Of a DNA stretch of 64,000 nucleotides, positions 53,604 through 64,000 are shown piece after piece. Each line of letters opens with the position of its first letter. Position 1 is the first letter of the stretch. Source of the stretch: Batillaria attramentaria (lineage: Eukaryota > Mollusca > Gastropoda > Batillariidae); contig JACVVK020000221.1 of assembly GCA_018292915.2 (NCBI GenBank), positions 460,001 to 524,000 on the forward strand, written 5' to 3'. The position numbers and the translations under genes were made by a program. The notes beneath the pieces are model-generated. The model did no database searches, had not been told where the DNA came from, and was given only the letters and a program-made list of their open reading frames with translations.

Positions 53604-54670
53604 ATGGCCTACCCGGGAAACTACGGACTTTCATCACCCGGGGTAGGGGAGGATTATGACGCGCTGGCCCCTGACTATGAGCCGGACACTTTACCTTACC
53701 CCCGGCAGAGGAGAAGCGAAGCGGACAGAGATCGGGTGCCTCCTGACCAGTTTGACCGGAACGGGTATTTAGCGGACCGCCGTGGGTCGGGTGAGTACGA
53801 CAACAGAGCGTTTGAAGGTGGCGGTTTTGAGGACAGAAACATGAACATGTACAACGGGCAAGCCCGCCACCCCACTGTGTCTCAGATGGACCGATTTGAC
53901 GTGATCGAGGTCGAGAGAGACTATGACATGGACGGCAGACAGGACTATCGTCAGCCCGACAACAGGAGAGAGTACGACGATATGGACGACAGACAGAACT
54001 ATCGTCAGCCCGACTACAGGAGAGAGTACGACGACATGGACGACAGACAGAACTATCGTCAGCCCGACTACAGGAGAGAGTACGACGACATGGACGACAG
54101 ACACGGGTACAGTCCGAGAGACTACCACCCTCACGATGCCGTAGAAATGGCTGCAGGGCACTACAACCCAAGGAACGGAGTCCGCCACAGAGGTCGTCAC
54201 TCGGCGCACGGCATCGAGAACCGCGCCTTCACGCATGATGGCGAAGAGGTGTCGGACTACCACCAGGTTCCTCGCAGGCGCTTCTCGCCCAGGAGGACTA
54301 AATCGCGCCGTGAGCGGAGGAAAAGCCACCGAGACCGAGGCCGCGATCGTGACCTTGACACTGACCACGAAGATGACAGGGACTCCGTGGACACCATCGT
54401 GCCGCCGGATGTCACGTCCGAGGACTACCAGCGCACCATGGACTTCCTGGCCACCATCCGCGTCAAGTCCCGGCGCAAGAGGAAGAGCCTGAAACGGCCC
54501 CACAGCGACCACATCGACCACGAGGCCGGCCAGGAGTCTGAGGAGGACGACGATGAAGAGGGAGAAGTGGGGCTGCCCAGTCAGCGCGCTCATCCCAAGC
54601 CCAAGTCACTGACGGAGCGACTGCTGGAGGCCAAGCAGCAATCCACGACAGAGGCGGCCAACGCTATCAG
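53604..54670 (+). CDS. First coding exon of a large charged protein (unrecognised)
   Basis: ATG in an excellent context (GCCATGGCC), 355 codons plus two bases to AACGCTATCAG|GTTGAA (phase 2). Residues about 110-170 hold three near-identical 19-residue repeats (YRQPDYRREYDDMDDRQN), encoded by 57-bp repeats at 53935-54110. Next come an RS/RE-type basic stretch (RRTKSRRERRKSHRDRGRDR), an acidic stretch (QESEEDDDEEGE) and a helical end, KSLTERLLEAKQQSTTEAAN. No folded domain or membrane segment lies in this exon, so it is probably a disordered cytosolic N-terminus. Without splicing the frame stops at 54761. The exon at 62282 fits the phase. Confidence 0.75.
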
Positions 54671-54833
54671 GTTGAAACTTACGTCATCCTTTCTCTTTCA
54701 TAGTCTTAGAAGCCGTCTTGGGATTTTGTCGGTGCACGTGCACTCACGACACACCTCCTAAGTGCAAATTAATTTTATGTATCCTTAATTGTGTACCACA
54801 TTACCTTTCTTTCTGTGTGTGCATGCATGACGC

Positions 54834-54867
<34 letters not shown>

Positions 54868-55167
54868 GGTCGGTCGGTCTGCCTACGTGCCTGCCTGTCT
54901 GCCTGCCTGTCTCTCCGCCAAGGGGATGTGTTCACCACACACCCTGCGATGTAAAAGCCTGTGTGGACGGCAGTACACACATCGTGGGTTTTGTTTCGTT
55001 TTTGTGGGTTGACGTTTGTTTTGTGTGTTTCGGACAAGTTCAGTGCTGAACGCACTCGGTCAGTCCTCATCAGCGACCACCGTTATGATTGTGTATGCCT
55101 GTCAATGCAGGTCTCGTTCATTGCGTTGTGTTGTGCACCCGTCTTGTGAGGGTTTTAAATACGTCTG

Positions 55168-55266
<99 letters not shown>

Positions 55267-55658
55267 TGTGTGTGTGTGTGGAGTTTTGTCCCTTTTTTTC
55301 CCCTTTCCTCTTTCGTATTTTGTTGCTTTTTGATTCAGGTTCTTGAGGAAGATTTTTCTCTTTGCAAACAGGTGTATTTTGGTTAAACAAGAAAACCCTA
55401 AAAGACGGATACTCTTCTTTCAGAAGTTACCTGAAAAAAAAAAAAAACAACAACCAAAAAAACCATGTAAATCTTATTCCTTTACGTTTCCACCATTGTC
55501 CTTATTCTGTTGGCGGATACTGTTTTCCAGAAAAAAGACCATTGTCGATGTTCTAGCTTTTTCCTCTACGTTTCCAAGTTTTTCCTTATTTTGTTTTATT
55601 GTCGTTGTTAACTTCTTTTTTTTTTCGCTGGGGGGAGGGTGTGTGTGTGTGTGCTTGT

Positions 55659-55690
<32 letters not shown>

Positions 55691-58362
55691 GAGTTCTGGT
55701 AAAGGTAAGAAACCATGTGTACCGACAAAATCCCAGGCGGCTTTTAAGTGCTGTCCATTCGTGAGCTATCGCAAATAAAGCCGCGCTGGTTGTCTGTTGC
55801 GGTTCTTGTGAAGTATCGCGCACGATTTATGATGCCGTTCTCCAGAGCGTGATGACAGATAAACTCCCTCTTTCTTTCACCGCGTGTGGACGGTAATAAA
55901 TCACTCCTTATCACTCAGAGTGACGGCAAAATAAAGCAGTGAGCTGAGGGTTTTTTTTTGGGTGCAGACTGTTTACCGGCCGGTGGTTCGGGCGGGCTTC
56001 TGTGTATAAGATGACTGCTGACCCTGCAGTCATGTGCTGGCTGCTTACCATGCAGTCATAAGTGCACCCAAACGGTTTCCCAAATCCCATTTCCCATTTT
56101 TTAAGGAAATCAAACTTATCTGTGGGGATAGGCAAAGTAAGAACGTCAGTTACCTCAAGGTAGGATTATAGAAGATAAGAATGATTTAAAAACAACAACA
56201 ACAGCAACACTGAGATCCTAGCAAGGTCAATTTGGGGTTGTGCACCAGTGGCCTCATTAAAAAACAAAAAACAAAAAACCGTGATCAGTTTGTCTGCAGG
56301 GTTTTTAATCTGGCTTAGTGTTAGCGGTGTAGCACTTTGATGATACTCGTGTTTGCTGCAGTAAGAGCCGTCGAGGAACCGTTAATCTTGCCGGATTTTC
56401 GATTACAGGCCAGAATCGAAAAAGAGCCCAAAACGGGGGATACTCGTTTGCGAAATGTGTTAAATCCGTGGATCAACCGTGGATCGATTCTGCCTGCTTT
56501 TAATCGAAGAACTATTGGCTTCTGGTGAAGTGAATTGGTGTGCTATTATTGCTTTGATAATACACACACGTTTTCTTGAGTTAAATTTTTTTTTTAAAAA
56601 GTATTAAAGGAAGTTTGTGGGAAAGTTGGTGTTTATCGGACGGAGGAAAACTCTTGTTTCACCAGGGTAAATAGATTACAGGTATAATAATGATAATTGA
56701 AAAAAAGGGAGAAGATTAAGACAATCCCTGTGCCCGCCCGTGTACTGAAGTCTGCGTGGTAACGACATATACTCCAAATGTACCACAGTTCAAAGCTGAT
56801 GTATGGGAAGAGCCAGTGCACATTTAGCCACTTACCATGCACAACCTGTAGACATTTTTTTTTTTTTTTTTTTTGGGGGGGGGGGGGGTAATGCACGCCA
56901 CAAAATGATGTGATTTTACCACTGATTTATTGTGGAATAGCCAAGTGTTACACAGGAGATAATAACTGGAATTCAACAGATTTCATGCCTGGACCCGGTG
57001 TGCCTTAGTCGGTACATTTTGTGCATATCGCGTCCGCACACGTCCTTGTCCTTATCAGTGCATTCAGTAATCTTTCCTTTAACCCCCACCCCCCTTCCCC
57101 CCACCCTCCCGCCCTCCCCAGTATCGCCAAAGAATACTGGCTGATAGGGGACTTTGGGAGGGAAGGGTGGGGAGGCGGAGTATCGGAGGAAAGTGTTTGA
57201 GGCCGATTATGGTGTGACATGTATGGCGTTTTTGTGTTAATGTTGTGCAGTCATGAGCGATTTTGATGTCTCACCTAGGAAACGCTGCACGTGGCCCTAT
57301 TGAAGCTGCCTGTCATAGTTCTGGTAGCAAGCTGGGCGCCCGTGTGCTTAGATCCAGTTCGGACTTCAGCCCCGAAAAAATCTACCCCAAACCTGAGGTA
57401 GCCTACGTGCTGTCCCTGTCCAGTGCTGTGCACCAGAGAGCACGTGATTTGGGGGGCTGAACTGTAGACTGAGATCGAAACGGACATTGGCCGCGAAAAT
57501 CCAGATTTTCCTTTCTTGTAGAGGCCCTGATAAGGATCTTGGTTTTTGTTTTTTTTTAAGTAAGATCGGATTCGATAACTGTATTATCTCAAATTGAAAA
57601 CACTATATGCAGTCCTCATGTATAGCTGAATATATATATATATGTTTGTTTCGATTTCTGAGTGGCAAGTCCGCAACAGGTGGCCTAAACATAAGCAACA
57701 GCTTGTTGTGAAATCATTTGGTACGTGCGTATACATTACTTGACCCGCCTGCAGTTCGCAGCGTGTTTCTGCATTGCATTCCTAAATTATTCCTCACGGG
57801 GGCAGAGAAATCAATCGCCACTAAGAGTTCAGGTGTCGGAGTGGCGTGTGTTGACGATGTCTGTTATCGTGTTTGCATTATTGCTGTTGTCAATTCGGTG
57901 TACACACGTATGTTACACGCTTATATTTTAGATATACTAGAATTCACAGAGGCTAGTTCATGTTTCGGAAAGGTTTCGCTTGTGGGCGCGCCTTTTGTGC
58001 TCGAAATTGTCTATCGATGGTTAGAAGAGCTCTGAGTGCGATACACTACCGTCTACACGCTAAGCGAGCCGGCGAAAATTCAAATTCGCCTATTCAGCGG
58101 TTGGAAGGTGCAGTTTTTCTGATTGTTATGGTCACAGGTCATTCTGAGCTGTCTTCATGGTATCTAGCCACTTATGGACACCTGCAAAGTGACAGCATCG
58201 CAAACGCCGACACTGAGCCAACAGAAGTGCATTCGCCGACGCGTCTAACACTCTAGGCGGTCGAGAGTGTTGTACCAACAGTCGTAGAATGTGAATGTTC
58301 GACCGCTCGCGCAAAGCGTGAACAACATTGTATCGCACGAAGAACTTTACCAATCAAGATAG
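54671..58362 (+). other. Intron, 5' half
   Basis: (GTCT)n at 54834-54870, (TG)n(TGCG)n at 55168-55280, (GT)n/poly-G at 55638-55690, T/G runs at 56856-56889. 54918-55110 repeats phrases also present in the Harbinger copies (CACACATCGTGGGTT, TTCAGTGCTGAACGCACTCG), so it is a fragment of that element family. An ORF at 57263-57460 has no splice support. Confidence 0.5.
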
Positions 58363-58531
58363 GGGGAGCCGGGGTGGCCGAATGGTAGAGCGTTGGACTT
58401 CTAATGCTCGGGTCGTGAGGTCGCATCCCGGCCGGGGCCAAATATTTGTGCTGGCTTCTTCATCGTTGCCTCGTCTTTGGTATCACCCGTATGTGGCGGA
58501 AAAGGACGTTAAAACCCCAAAACACCCACCC
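58363..58531 (+). mobile_element. tRNA-derived SINE (family A) with 14-bp target duplication
   Basis: ACCAATCAAGATAG occurs at 58349-58362 and 58532-58545. The body is intact from GGGGAGCCGGGGTGGCCGAA to GGACGTTAAAACC with a (CCCA)-rich tail. Perfect duplication implies a young insertion. Confidence 0.95.
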
Positions 58532-58589
58532 ACCAATCAAGATAGAGTATTTCGAGCGTACAGGCGCACTCACGAGCGAAACTCTTCCA

Positions 58590-58593
<4 letters not shown>

Positions 58594-58652
<59 letters not shown>
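58594..58652 (+). repeat. (TG)n microsatellite
   Basis: 59 bp of uninterrupted TG. Confidence 0.95.
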
Positions 58653-58654
<2 letters not shown>

Positions 58655-58984
58655 GGGAGAAACGGTTGTCACCTACACAAGTTTGTACTTTGTACAAGGA
58701 AGTACAAGACAGTTTACGACAGGTCAAGTGTTGCACCTATCGAAGGGTTCTCCATTATCATTCAAGATAAATCTTCTCCCTGACCGGGACGATAAGGCCA
58801 AGACAAGGACATCGCTAAACATGTGTCGCTTTTCGATGCGCAGTCTTATCTCTCGGTTTTGCATTTGGCGGTGGCAAGCCGGCGTCAAAATGCTCATGAT
58901 ATTATGCGCGCTTGTCCTGTTCCACTTTCCGACCAGCCGAATACTTAAAGACTGTATGTTAGTAACGAGTTCTGAGGGGGGGGG

Positions 58985-59570
58985 GGGGGACTGCTTACAA
59001 AGTTCTAAGGCTGTTTGCCAAATGAATAGAAGTTCCTTTTCGGCCACTGCGACCATTTTCGTGACTTTGCGGCTTCTATGAGTAGAGAAATATGACTTTG
59101 TTTGGCTTATCGCTTCCATATTATTTCGTACTACACGTCGATACGACCAAGTCGCTAAAACAGCCACCACTCAGCACTGTCTAGGTGTTCAAACCAAGTC
59201 CGCAACCAAATTGATAATGTCGTCTGCTCAGTACGCGGTAACGCTTCGACGTACGTATAGACTTCAACATAAGTCAAGGACCACTAGCAAACACTCTCGC
59301 AGCACACAGAAGATGTCCGTGCAGCACATGGTGGTTTTTCAGCTTCAGTAAGCTTTGCAGGATGCATTGTTAACCCTTTAACACTTTCACAGCAAAAATT
59401 TTTGAAAGATTCCTTGATCTCTATTTTTTGTGTGAATTCTTAAAAATTAGACCTGTCTGTCAAGGTGGTCCTTGACTTATGTTGAAGTCTGTAGAACGAT
59501 ATATACGCCAACCTGAGTCACCACAATGGTTTCAGACGCTATACTGTGTCCAAAGTGGCTGATTCTGATG
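58985..59570 (+). repeat. Dispersed repeat X, second copy, with MITE inside
   Basis: It matches 17815-17945 and 19790-19930 in order. The match is interrupted at 59258-59491 by a MITE, so this copy retains the contiguous ancestral arrangement apart from that insertion. Confidence 0.7.
59258..59491. mobile_element. Tc1/mariner-like MITE, 234 bp
   Basis: Perfect 26-bp inverted ends (AGACTTCAACATAAGTCAAG and on through GACCAC) at 59259-59284 and 59465-59490, flanked by TA on both sides. No coding. Confidence 0.85.
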
Positions 59571-59691
59571 CACGGATTACGCGCACTCCGTGAAATGTTT
59601 ACTACAGCGTTGGTGTGTGCCTGACAAACACACGGAGACTATAGTTTTCCTTTAATGTTTCCCCCTGCCCTACCCAAATCCCCCCCCCCCT

Positions 59692-59692
<1 letters not shown>

Positions 59693-59762
<70 letters not shown>
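59693..59762 (+). repeat. (CA)n microsatellite
   Basis: About 70 bp of CA, preceded by poly-C. Confidence 0.95.
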
Positions 59763-59836
59763 CTTGTCGTCCACCTTTCCCCAGAGTTTCTCCGCTTCTC
59801 CGTTAAAGTGAAGGAGAGAGACTGATGATGAATACG

Positions 59837-60007
59837 GGTGGATGGGTGTTTGGGGGTTTAACGTCCTTTTCCACCACATACGGGTGATATCAAAGACGGG
59901 GCAACGATGAAAAAGCCAGCACAAATAGTTGGCTCCAGCTGGGATACGAACTCACGACCCGAGCATTAGAAGTCCAACGCTCTACCATTCGGCCATCCCG
60001 GCTCCCC
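59837..60007 (-). mobile_element. tRNA-derived SINE (family A) with 13-bp target duplication
   Basis: GATGATGAATACG occurs at 59824-59836 and 60008-60020. Reverse-complement body from GGGGAGCCGGGATGGCCGAA. It faces the + strand copy at 58363, about 1.3 kb away. Confidence 0.95.
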
Positions 60008-60020
60008 GATGATGAATACG

Positions 60021-62281
60021 AATTGCATGACACGTGCTGTAAACACATATACATGTACAAAAATGAAAAAAAAGAAGCATGTGACACCCCCCCCCCTCCC
60101 CCCATGTCGTCTCCAGGTAGGGCGTTGAAAGGATAAGTGTACGCAAAATGCCCGAAGACATGCAAGGCGTCGTGAATCGACGTCTTCAAACTTGAATTGA
60201 CGCATGAACGCGTGTCAACTGAAGGCATGTCTGTCTTTTTTCGGTGTGTCAAGTTACAAGTAAACAGACACGCCGGGTGTGCGGCATTAGACTGCCATTC
60301 TTTACTCGTCTGGCCACTTTTTCTTTTCTTTTTTTGAAAATTATTATTTGAATATTGCTTTGAATAGCATCGACACACAGACGACAAGCAACATGCAGTA
60401 GAAACACTTCATATTTTGACTGAGTTACAATACTGTCTGGCGGATTTTTTTTTTTTTTTTTTTTTGCAATGCCGAGAGAGTAGAGTCGGTTTCGGTCGTC
60501 TCATGATTTTAGGGTACTTAATTGTGGTTAGGAACGTTATCAGATCACTTATGAACGTAATCACATCTGAGCGTTATCAGCAAAAAAAAAAAAAAAAAAA
60601 ATACTAACGTCTGCATGATCATGAGTGTCGCAGTTTGCAAAAGGCACTTCAGGCGAGGGCGACCCGTTTTAAATTCCAAGAGAGGGGAGCGGTTTGGGTC
60701 GTGGCAGACTGTTGGTGTACTTGAAGATACAGTCTTCAAAAAAAGTTAAAGACCAGTCAACATAATGGGTGACAGTTTCAATAAATCAGAACAAATGAAC
60801 GAATAAGATTTTTCCCGTAAAATTCGGTAGCAAGGTTAAGGGGTAATTAGTGAACATGGCGATCACTGTGTGGATGGCACGTGCTCGTCACACAGCATGC
60901 TTGGCGCGTGTGAAAATCTGCAATTTTGGCAAAACTAGACCGAGTTTCAGTGTTCAGTGAGCGATACCTGGGGCTTTCTGCACGGCAAAAATGAGATGCA
61001 GGTCAAAGAATGCATCCCTGGTTATGAACTGTGCTCGTTTGTTGTGGTAATGAACATTACCAGATCACTTACGAACTTTAAGAGATCTGTGCATAATTAA
61101 CAAAAAGCGAATGTCCGACCAGGAGTGTTTGCAGAGGGCCCTAAGGGGATCCACTGTCTGTATAAACCGTCGGTCACGACTTGCCAGGTCTACCCGAGGG
61201 CTGCTTGCTTGGGTCAGGGACACCCACCCCTTCTCGGTTTCAGGGTGGGGTGAGTCAGAGGATTGGAGAAGTCACGGGGGAAAAAAAAGTGTCACATAAG
61301 ACGTAAGACCTCTCACGCGCGGGGTAGGTCGGAGTTAGTGAGTGTACGCGCCGGCTTGAAAGGACGAAGTATAGCCACAACCTTTTGACTCCTCACACAA
61401 ATCAACCTCTCTCTCTCTCTCTCTCTTCAATAGTGTCTGTCCGTCTTTGCTTTCACCGTTTTCTAAATTGCAGCTTTTTTTTTTTAAAGTAGCAACTTCA
61501 GATTGAAAATTAACGATTGCGTCGTTAAATCATTACCGTTGTAAAGTCAAGTTCATTCGTTCTGTCCCTGTATGGCTGTCCCCTTACGCCCGCCCTGTTT
61601 CTCTCCATGCACCCCCCCCCCCCCCCCCCCGCACCCAGCCCCACCCCCACCCCCCACCAACTCTTTCCTTCTCTGTGTTCATTTGTCCATGTGTTCAGAA
61701 TTAAAGCAGTCGCTCTGTCAGCGACATACAGTAAATAAATTATGTCCATGGTGTTGTGTAATGTATTTCAGCCTATGCTTTAGCTCAGCCTTATATTATG
61801 CAGTCAGTCAGTCAGTCAAGTCAAGCTGATGCACGGTGGCGCTAGATATGGCCGTCAGATATGGTGATTGAGGCATACACAAGCTCTTGACCTTTGAAGG
61901 TCGCACTTTGTCATGAGCAGAAGTTGATGATAAGTGGTGGTTATACATTATCAAGAACTTGTCGCGTCTCCATGGGGTGTCTGGGTACTTGAAGCATGAA
62001 AGGCACAGTCATTGTTCCTTTAAGAAAATTAAATGTTGCCATTGTTGTGAAGCTGTAACCCAGTTTTACTTTATTTTGCATTTTTAAAATATATTTTATT
62101 TTACTACTTTTAATCCCTTTCGGGAAATTCAGCCTGCTTCCCCGGTGGGAAGCGCGCCGCGGCTGTGCTGCGCCACTTAACCTACCCATCTGTTTAAAAA
62201 AAAAAAAGAAGAGAAAAAGAAGGCATTTTGCTGGGAGAAAAAAGCTTGCATAACTGTGGTGTTCTTTCTTTTGTGTTTCAG
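60021..62281 (+). other. Intron, 3' half, with LINE2-family tail
   Basis: Homopolymers at 60447-60464 (T) and 60582-60601 (A); poly-C at 61612-61630. 60527-60590 and 61039-61105 are diverged direct repeats (TTACCAGATCACTTAYGAAC). 61437-61575 carries the 3' end of the LINE2 family (GTAGCAAC, CAGATTGAAAATTAAC, then GTTCATTCGTTC), a strongly truncated copy. Confidence 0.5.
61437..61575 (+). mobile_element. 3' end fragment of the LINE2 family
   Basis: Aligns with 15495-15640: T-run, GTAGCAAC, CAGATTGAAAATTAAC, CGTTAAATC, TTCRTTCGTTC tail. About 75-80 percent similar, so an older insertion than the 8.6-15.6 kb copy. Confidence 0.7.
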
Positions 62282-62327
62282 GGACAGCGTATGGATAGAC
62301 GCTGCAATCAGAGGTACAGGGACAAAG
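62282..62327 (+). CDS. Second exon of the charged-protein gene
   Basis: Acceptor CTTTTGTGTTTCAG, donor ACAAAG|GTCAG; 46 bp. Its first base completes the Arg codon left by 54670, then DSVWIDAAIRGTGTK, leaving phase 0. The join reads TEAANAIRDSVWIDAAIRG without a break. It is a short exon 7.6 kb from the first, and the gene continues beyond the window. Confidence 0.45.
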
Positions 62328-62453
62328 GTCAGTCATAAGATAAGATAATTATGTTTACATGGTTTGGCAGGGAAGGATCTGGCTTGCCTTAATGAAGCTA
62401 AAATGAATAGTTGAAAATAATGATATACATTCCCACACAGGACACCCCCCCCC

Positions 62454-62521
<68 letters not shown>

Positions 62522-64000
62522 GGTGAAAATTCTTGAAATAAGTACATACATTCACACCCACAGACATACTCCTCCCCCCCCCCCCCCCCCCCCGGCACTA
62601 ACACAATTACATGTATATCTTATGTATTATAATAAGTTCTCTCTGCATGACGCAAAGTAGAACATACATTTCCTGGTACCAACACCCACAGGGAAGAGTT
62701 AGACATCATGCCCCGTCACATTTTATGGATGAGATGCAGGTCATATGCGGGGAGGGGGGGGGGGGAATCAAAATGGTCGCCCATTCTCCGTTGCTACACT
62801 ACTTCAAAAGTTTCGACGACGATTATACTCATCTGAAGCCGTTATTTTAAAACATGAACATATGCACGTCTTTAGATTGTAGTATCGTACTACTGTAGTA
62901 TAGGTCAGTTTCTGGGTGGTAAACAGCCCTGTATAATTGTTCTAACAGACAAATGAAAATCCTGAGTATGTTTCCGGTGCTATTGCCTTTTGAATTCGCA
63001 AAAAAAAAGCGCGGCGCTATGGCGTGGGAATCCTCTGATTGGCGGTGCTATGATCTGGAGCGGCATAGCACTGGTAAAACGCCCGTCCATTTTGTTTTAC
63101 CCCCCGTGTTTTGTATGGATTGATATTTTTGGAAAGGGAGAAGGGTGGGTCTGAGCGAAACTAAGCGAGAAGGGATTTTGGACAGCTAGTTTCCTCATTC
63201 CGTCACAGCACCTTTGAGGCGGCACCAGCGTCTGAGTCAGTGGTCAGAGTCTGTGATGTCGATCCCTGAGTTTTAGCACCCCCCCTCCACCTGATGTGTA
63301 CTGAGCACACACCGCAGTCCGTTTGGTCAACATACCTCCACTCGAGAACTGTGTTAGAGCACCTGGTTTGCGTTGGAAGTGGCCGAAACAGCCCCAGATC
63401 CCTATGCTGGGAATTTGAACTAGGTCAAATTTAAAGAAGTGAATTCTGTGATTACTAGGCATCACAGAAGACAAGTATTGTTTTGGGCACAGTTGCGCCT
63501 GCGAGTGCGCCTGTTCTAGAAATAGTCTGTCTGAGTGATTGGTAGAGCTCTGAATGCAATACGCTGATGTCTGATGGCAGTGTGAATGAAAACAGCCCTG
63601 GCCCGAGGCTCTCATAGTCAGGGGCTTGCCAGCACGGTTGTGGCAGACGCTTTCCGACTTGCGTTTCGGCTTCAGTTTGTTCAGTGTCCGCCTCTGCGAG
63701 ACAGCAATTGTGCTTGTACAGGGGTGCCAGTTTTTTGGAACGCTCCTGACTCGCGGAATGAGAACTTTCGAAAATTAAATTTTTTTTGATTGAGAACAAA
63801 GTGACCACTGAGAGTACTCCCCCAACCCCCCCCCCCTCCCCCCCCCTGGTATAACGTGTATGTCTCTGATTTTGAGGAGCACTTGACATGACACCCCTCC
63901 ACCCATCTCTCCCCTGCCCCCTACTCCCACCCTCAACTTGGTTTTAGCTTCAAAGTGATTTTACGGGCTAGGAAGCCTTTTCCATTTCACCCCTGCATGT
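62328..64000 (+). other. Intron-like DNA, microsatellites
   Basis: (CA)n at 62457-62520, poly-C at 62573-62594, poly-G at 62752-62765, poly-C at 63826-63846. No exon seen. Confidence 0.5.

Noticed and set aside
53769..54593. 274-codon minus-strand ORF
   Set aside because: Shadow of the charged + strand exon at 53604-54670; Val/His-rich translation mirrors its codons.
57263..57460. 65-codon ORF in the large intron
   Set aside because: Reasonable composition, but no donor/acceptor in phase with the flanking exons and no family resemblance.

Overview
This window is eukaryotic, non-coding-rich genomic DNA. It has spliced exons with GT/AG borders, non-LTR retrotransposons, tRNA-headed SINEs, MITEs and very dense (CA)n/(TG)n microsatellites. 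There are no bacterial operons, rRNA genes or CRISPR arrays. The repertoire (APE-type LINEs with an SGNH-esterase ORF1, 'V-like' tRNA SINEs, PIF/Harbinger and pogo-type DNA transposons, ERR/SF-1-like TCAAGGTCA-rich repeats) suggests an invertebrate metazoan. A mollusc, probably a gastropod, is my best guess; this is inference and no single gene proves it.

Layout. 0-5 kb: small palindromic MITEs and tRNA-derived SINEs, two of the SINEs with readable target-site duplications. 5.4-15.6 kb: a head-to-tail LINE block. LINE1 (5'-truncated, one long RT ORF) ends in a (CTTGTT) tail directly against LINE2, whose ORF1 carries a coiled coil plus a complete SGNH hydrolase domain and whose ORF2 (EN+RT) is frameshifted and interrupted. 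16-20 kb: low-complexity DNA, tandem repeats and a dispersed repeat. 20.7-23.8 kb: a 3.1 kb fold-back structure followed by a truncated LINE. 25.9-28.3 kb: two inverted PIF/Harbinger copies around a 225-bp spacer. 28.3-29.5 kb: an inverted pair of long SINEs. 29.6-43.2 kb: a candidate split gene with a signal peptide, whose introns have been loaded with transposons. 31.4-35.6 kb: a pogo/jerky-type DNA transposon whose antisense gene runs HTH - DDE transposase - linker exon - OTU protease-like exon. 35.9-37.2 kb: two tandem-repeat blocks. 39.7-45.9 kb: two inverted copies of a transposon with 7-bp target duplications. 47.4-49.1 kb: a three-exon gene whose stop codon lies exactly in the TTAA target of a MITE. 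53.6-62.3 kb: the 5' end of a gene with a charged, repeat-containing first exon and a next exon 7.6 kb downstream; it continues past the window.

Host genes appear to be three, all on the + strand: an unrecognised small secreted protein (29.6 kb onward), a 214-aa charged protein (47.4-49.1 kb) and a large N-terminally disordered protein (53.6 kb onward). None could be named with confidence. Everything else is mobile or simple-sequence DNA. The most unusual items are the transposase-OTU gene, the repeated association of one exon type with inverted transposon pairs, and MITEs built from short perfect palindromes.
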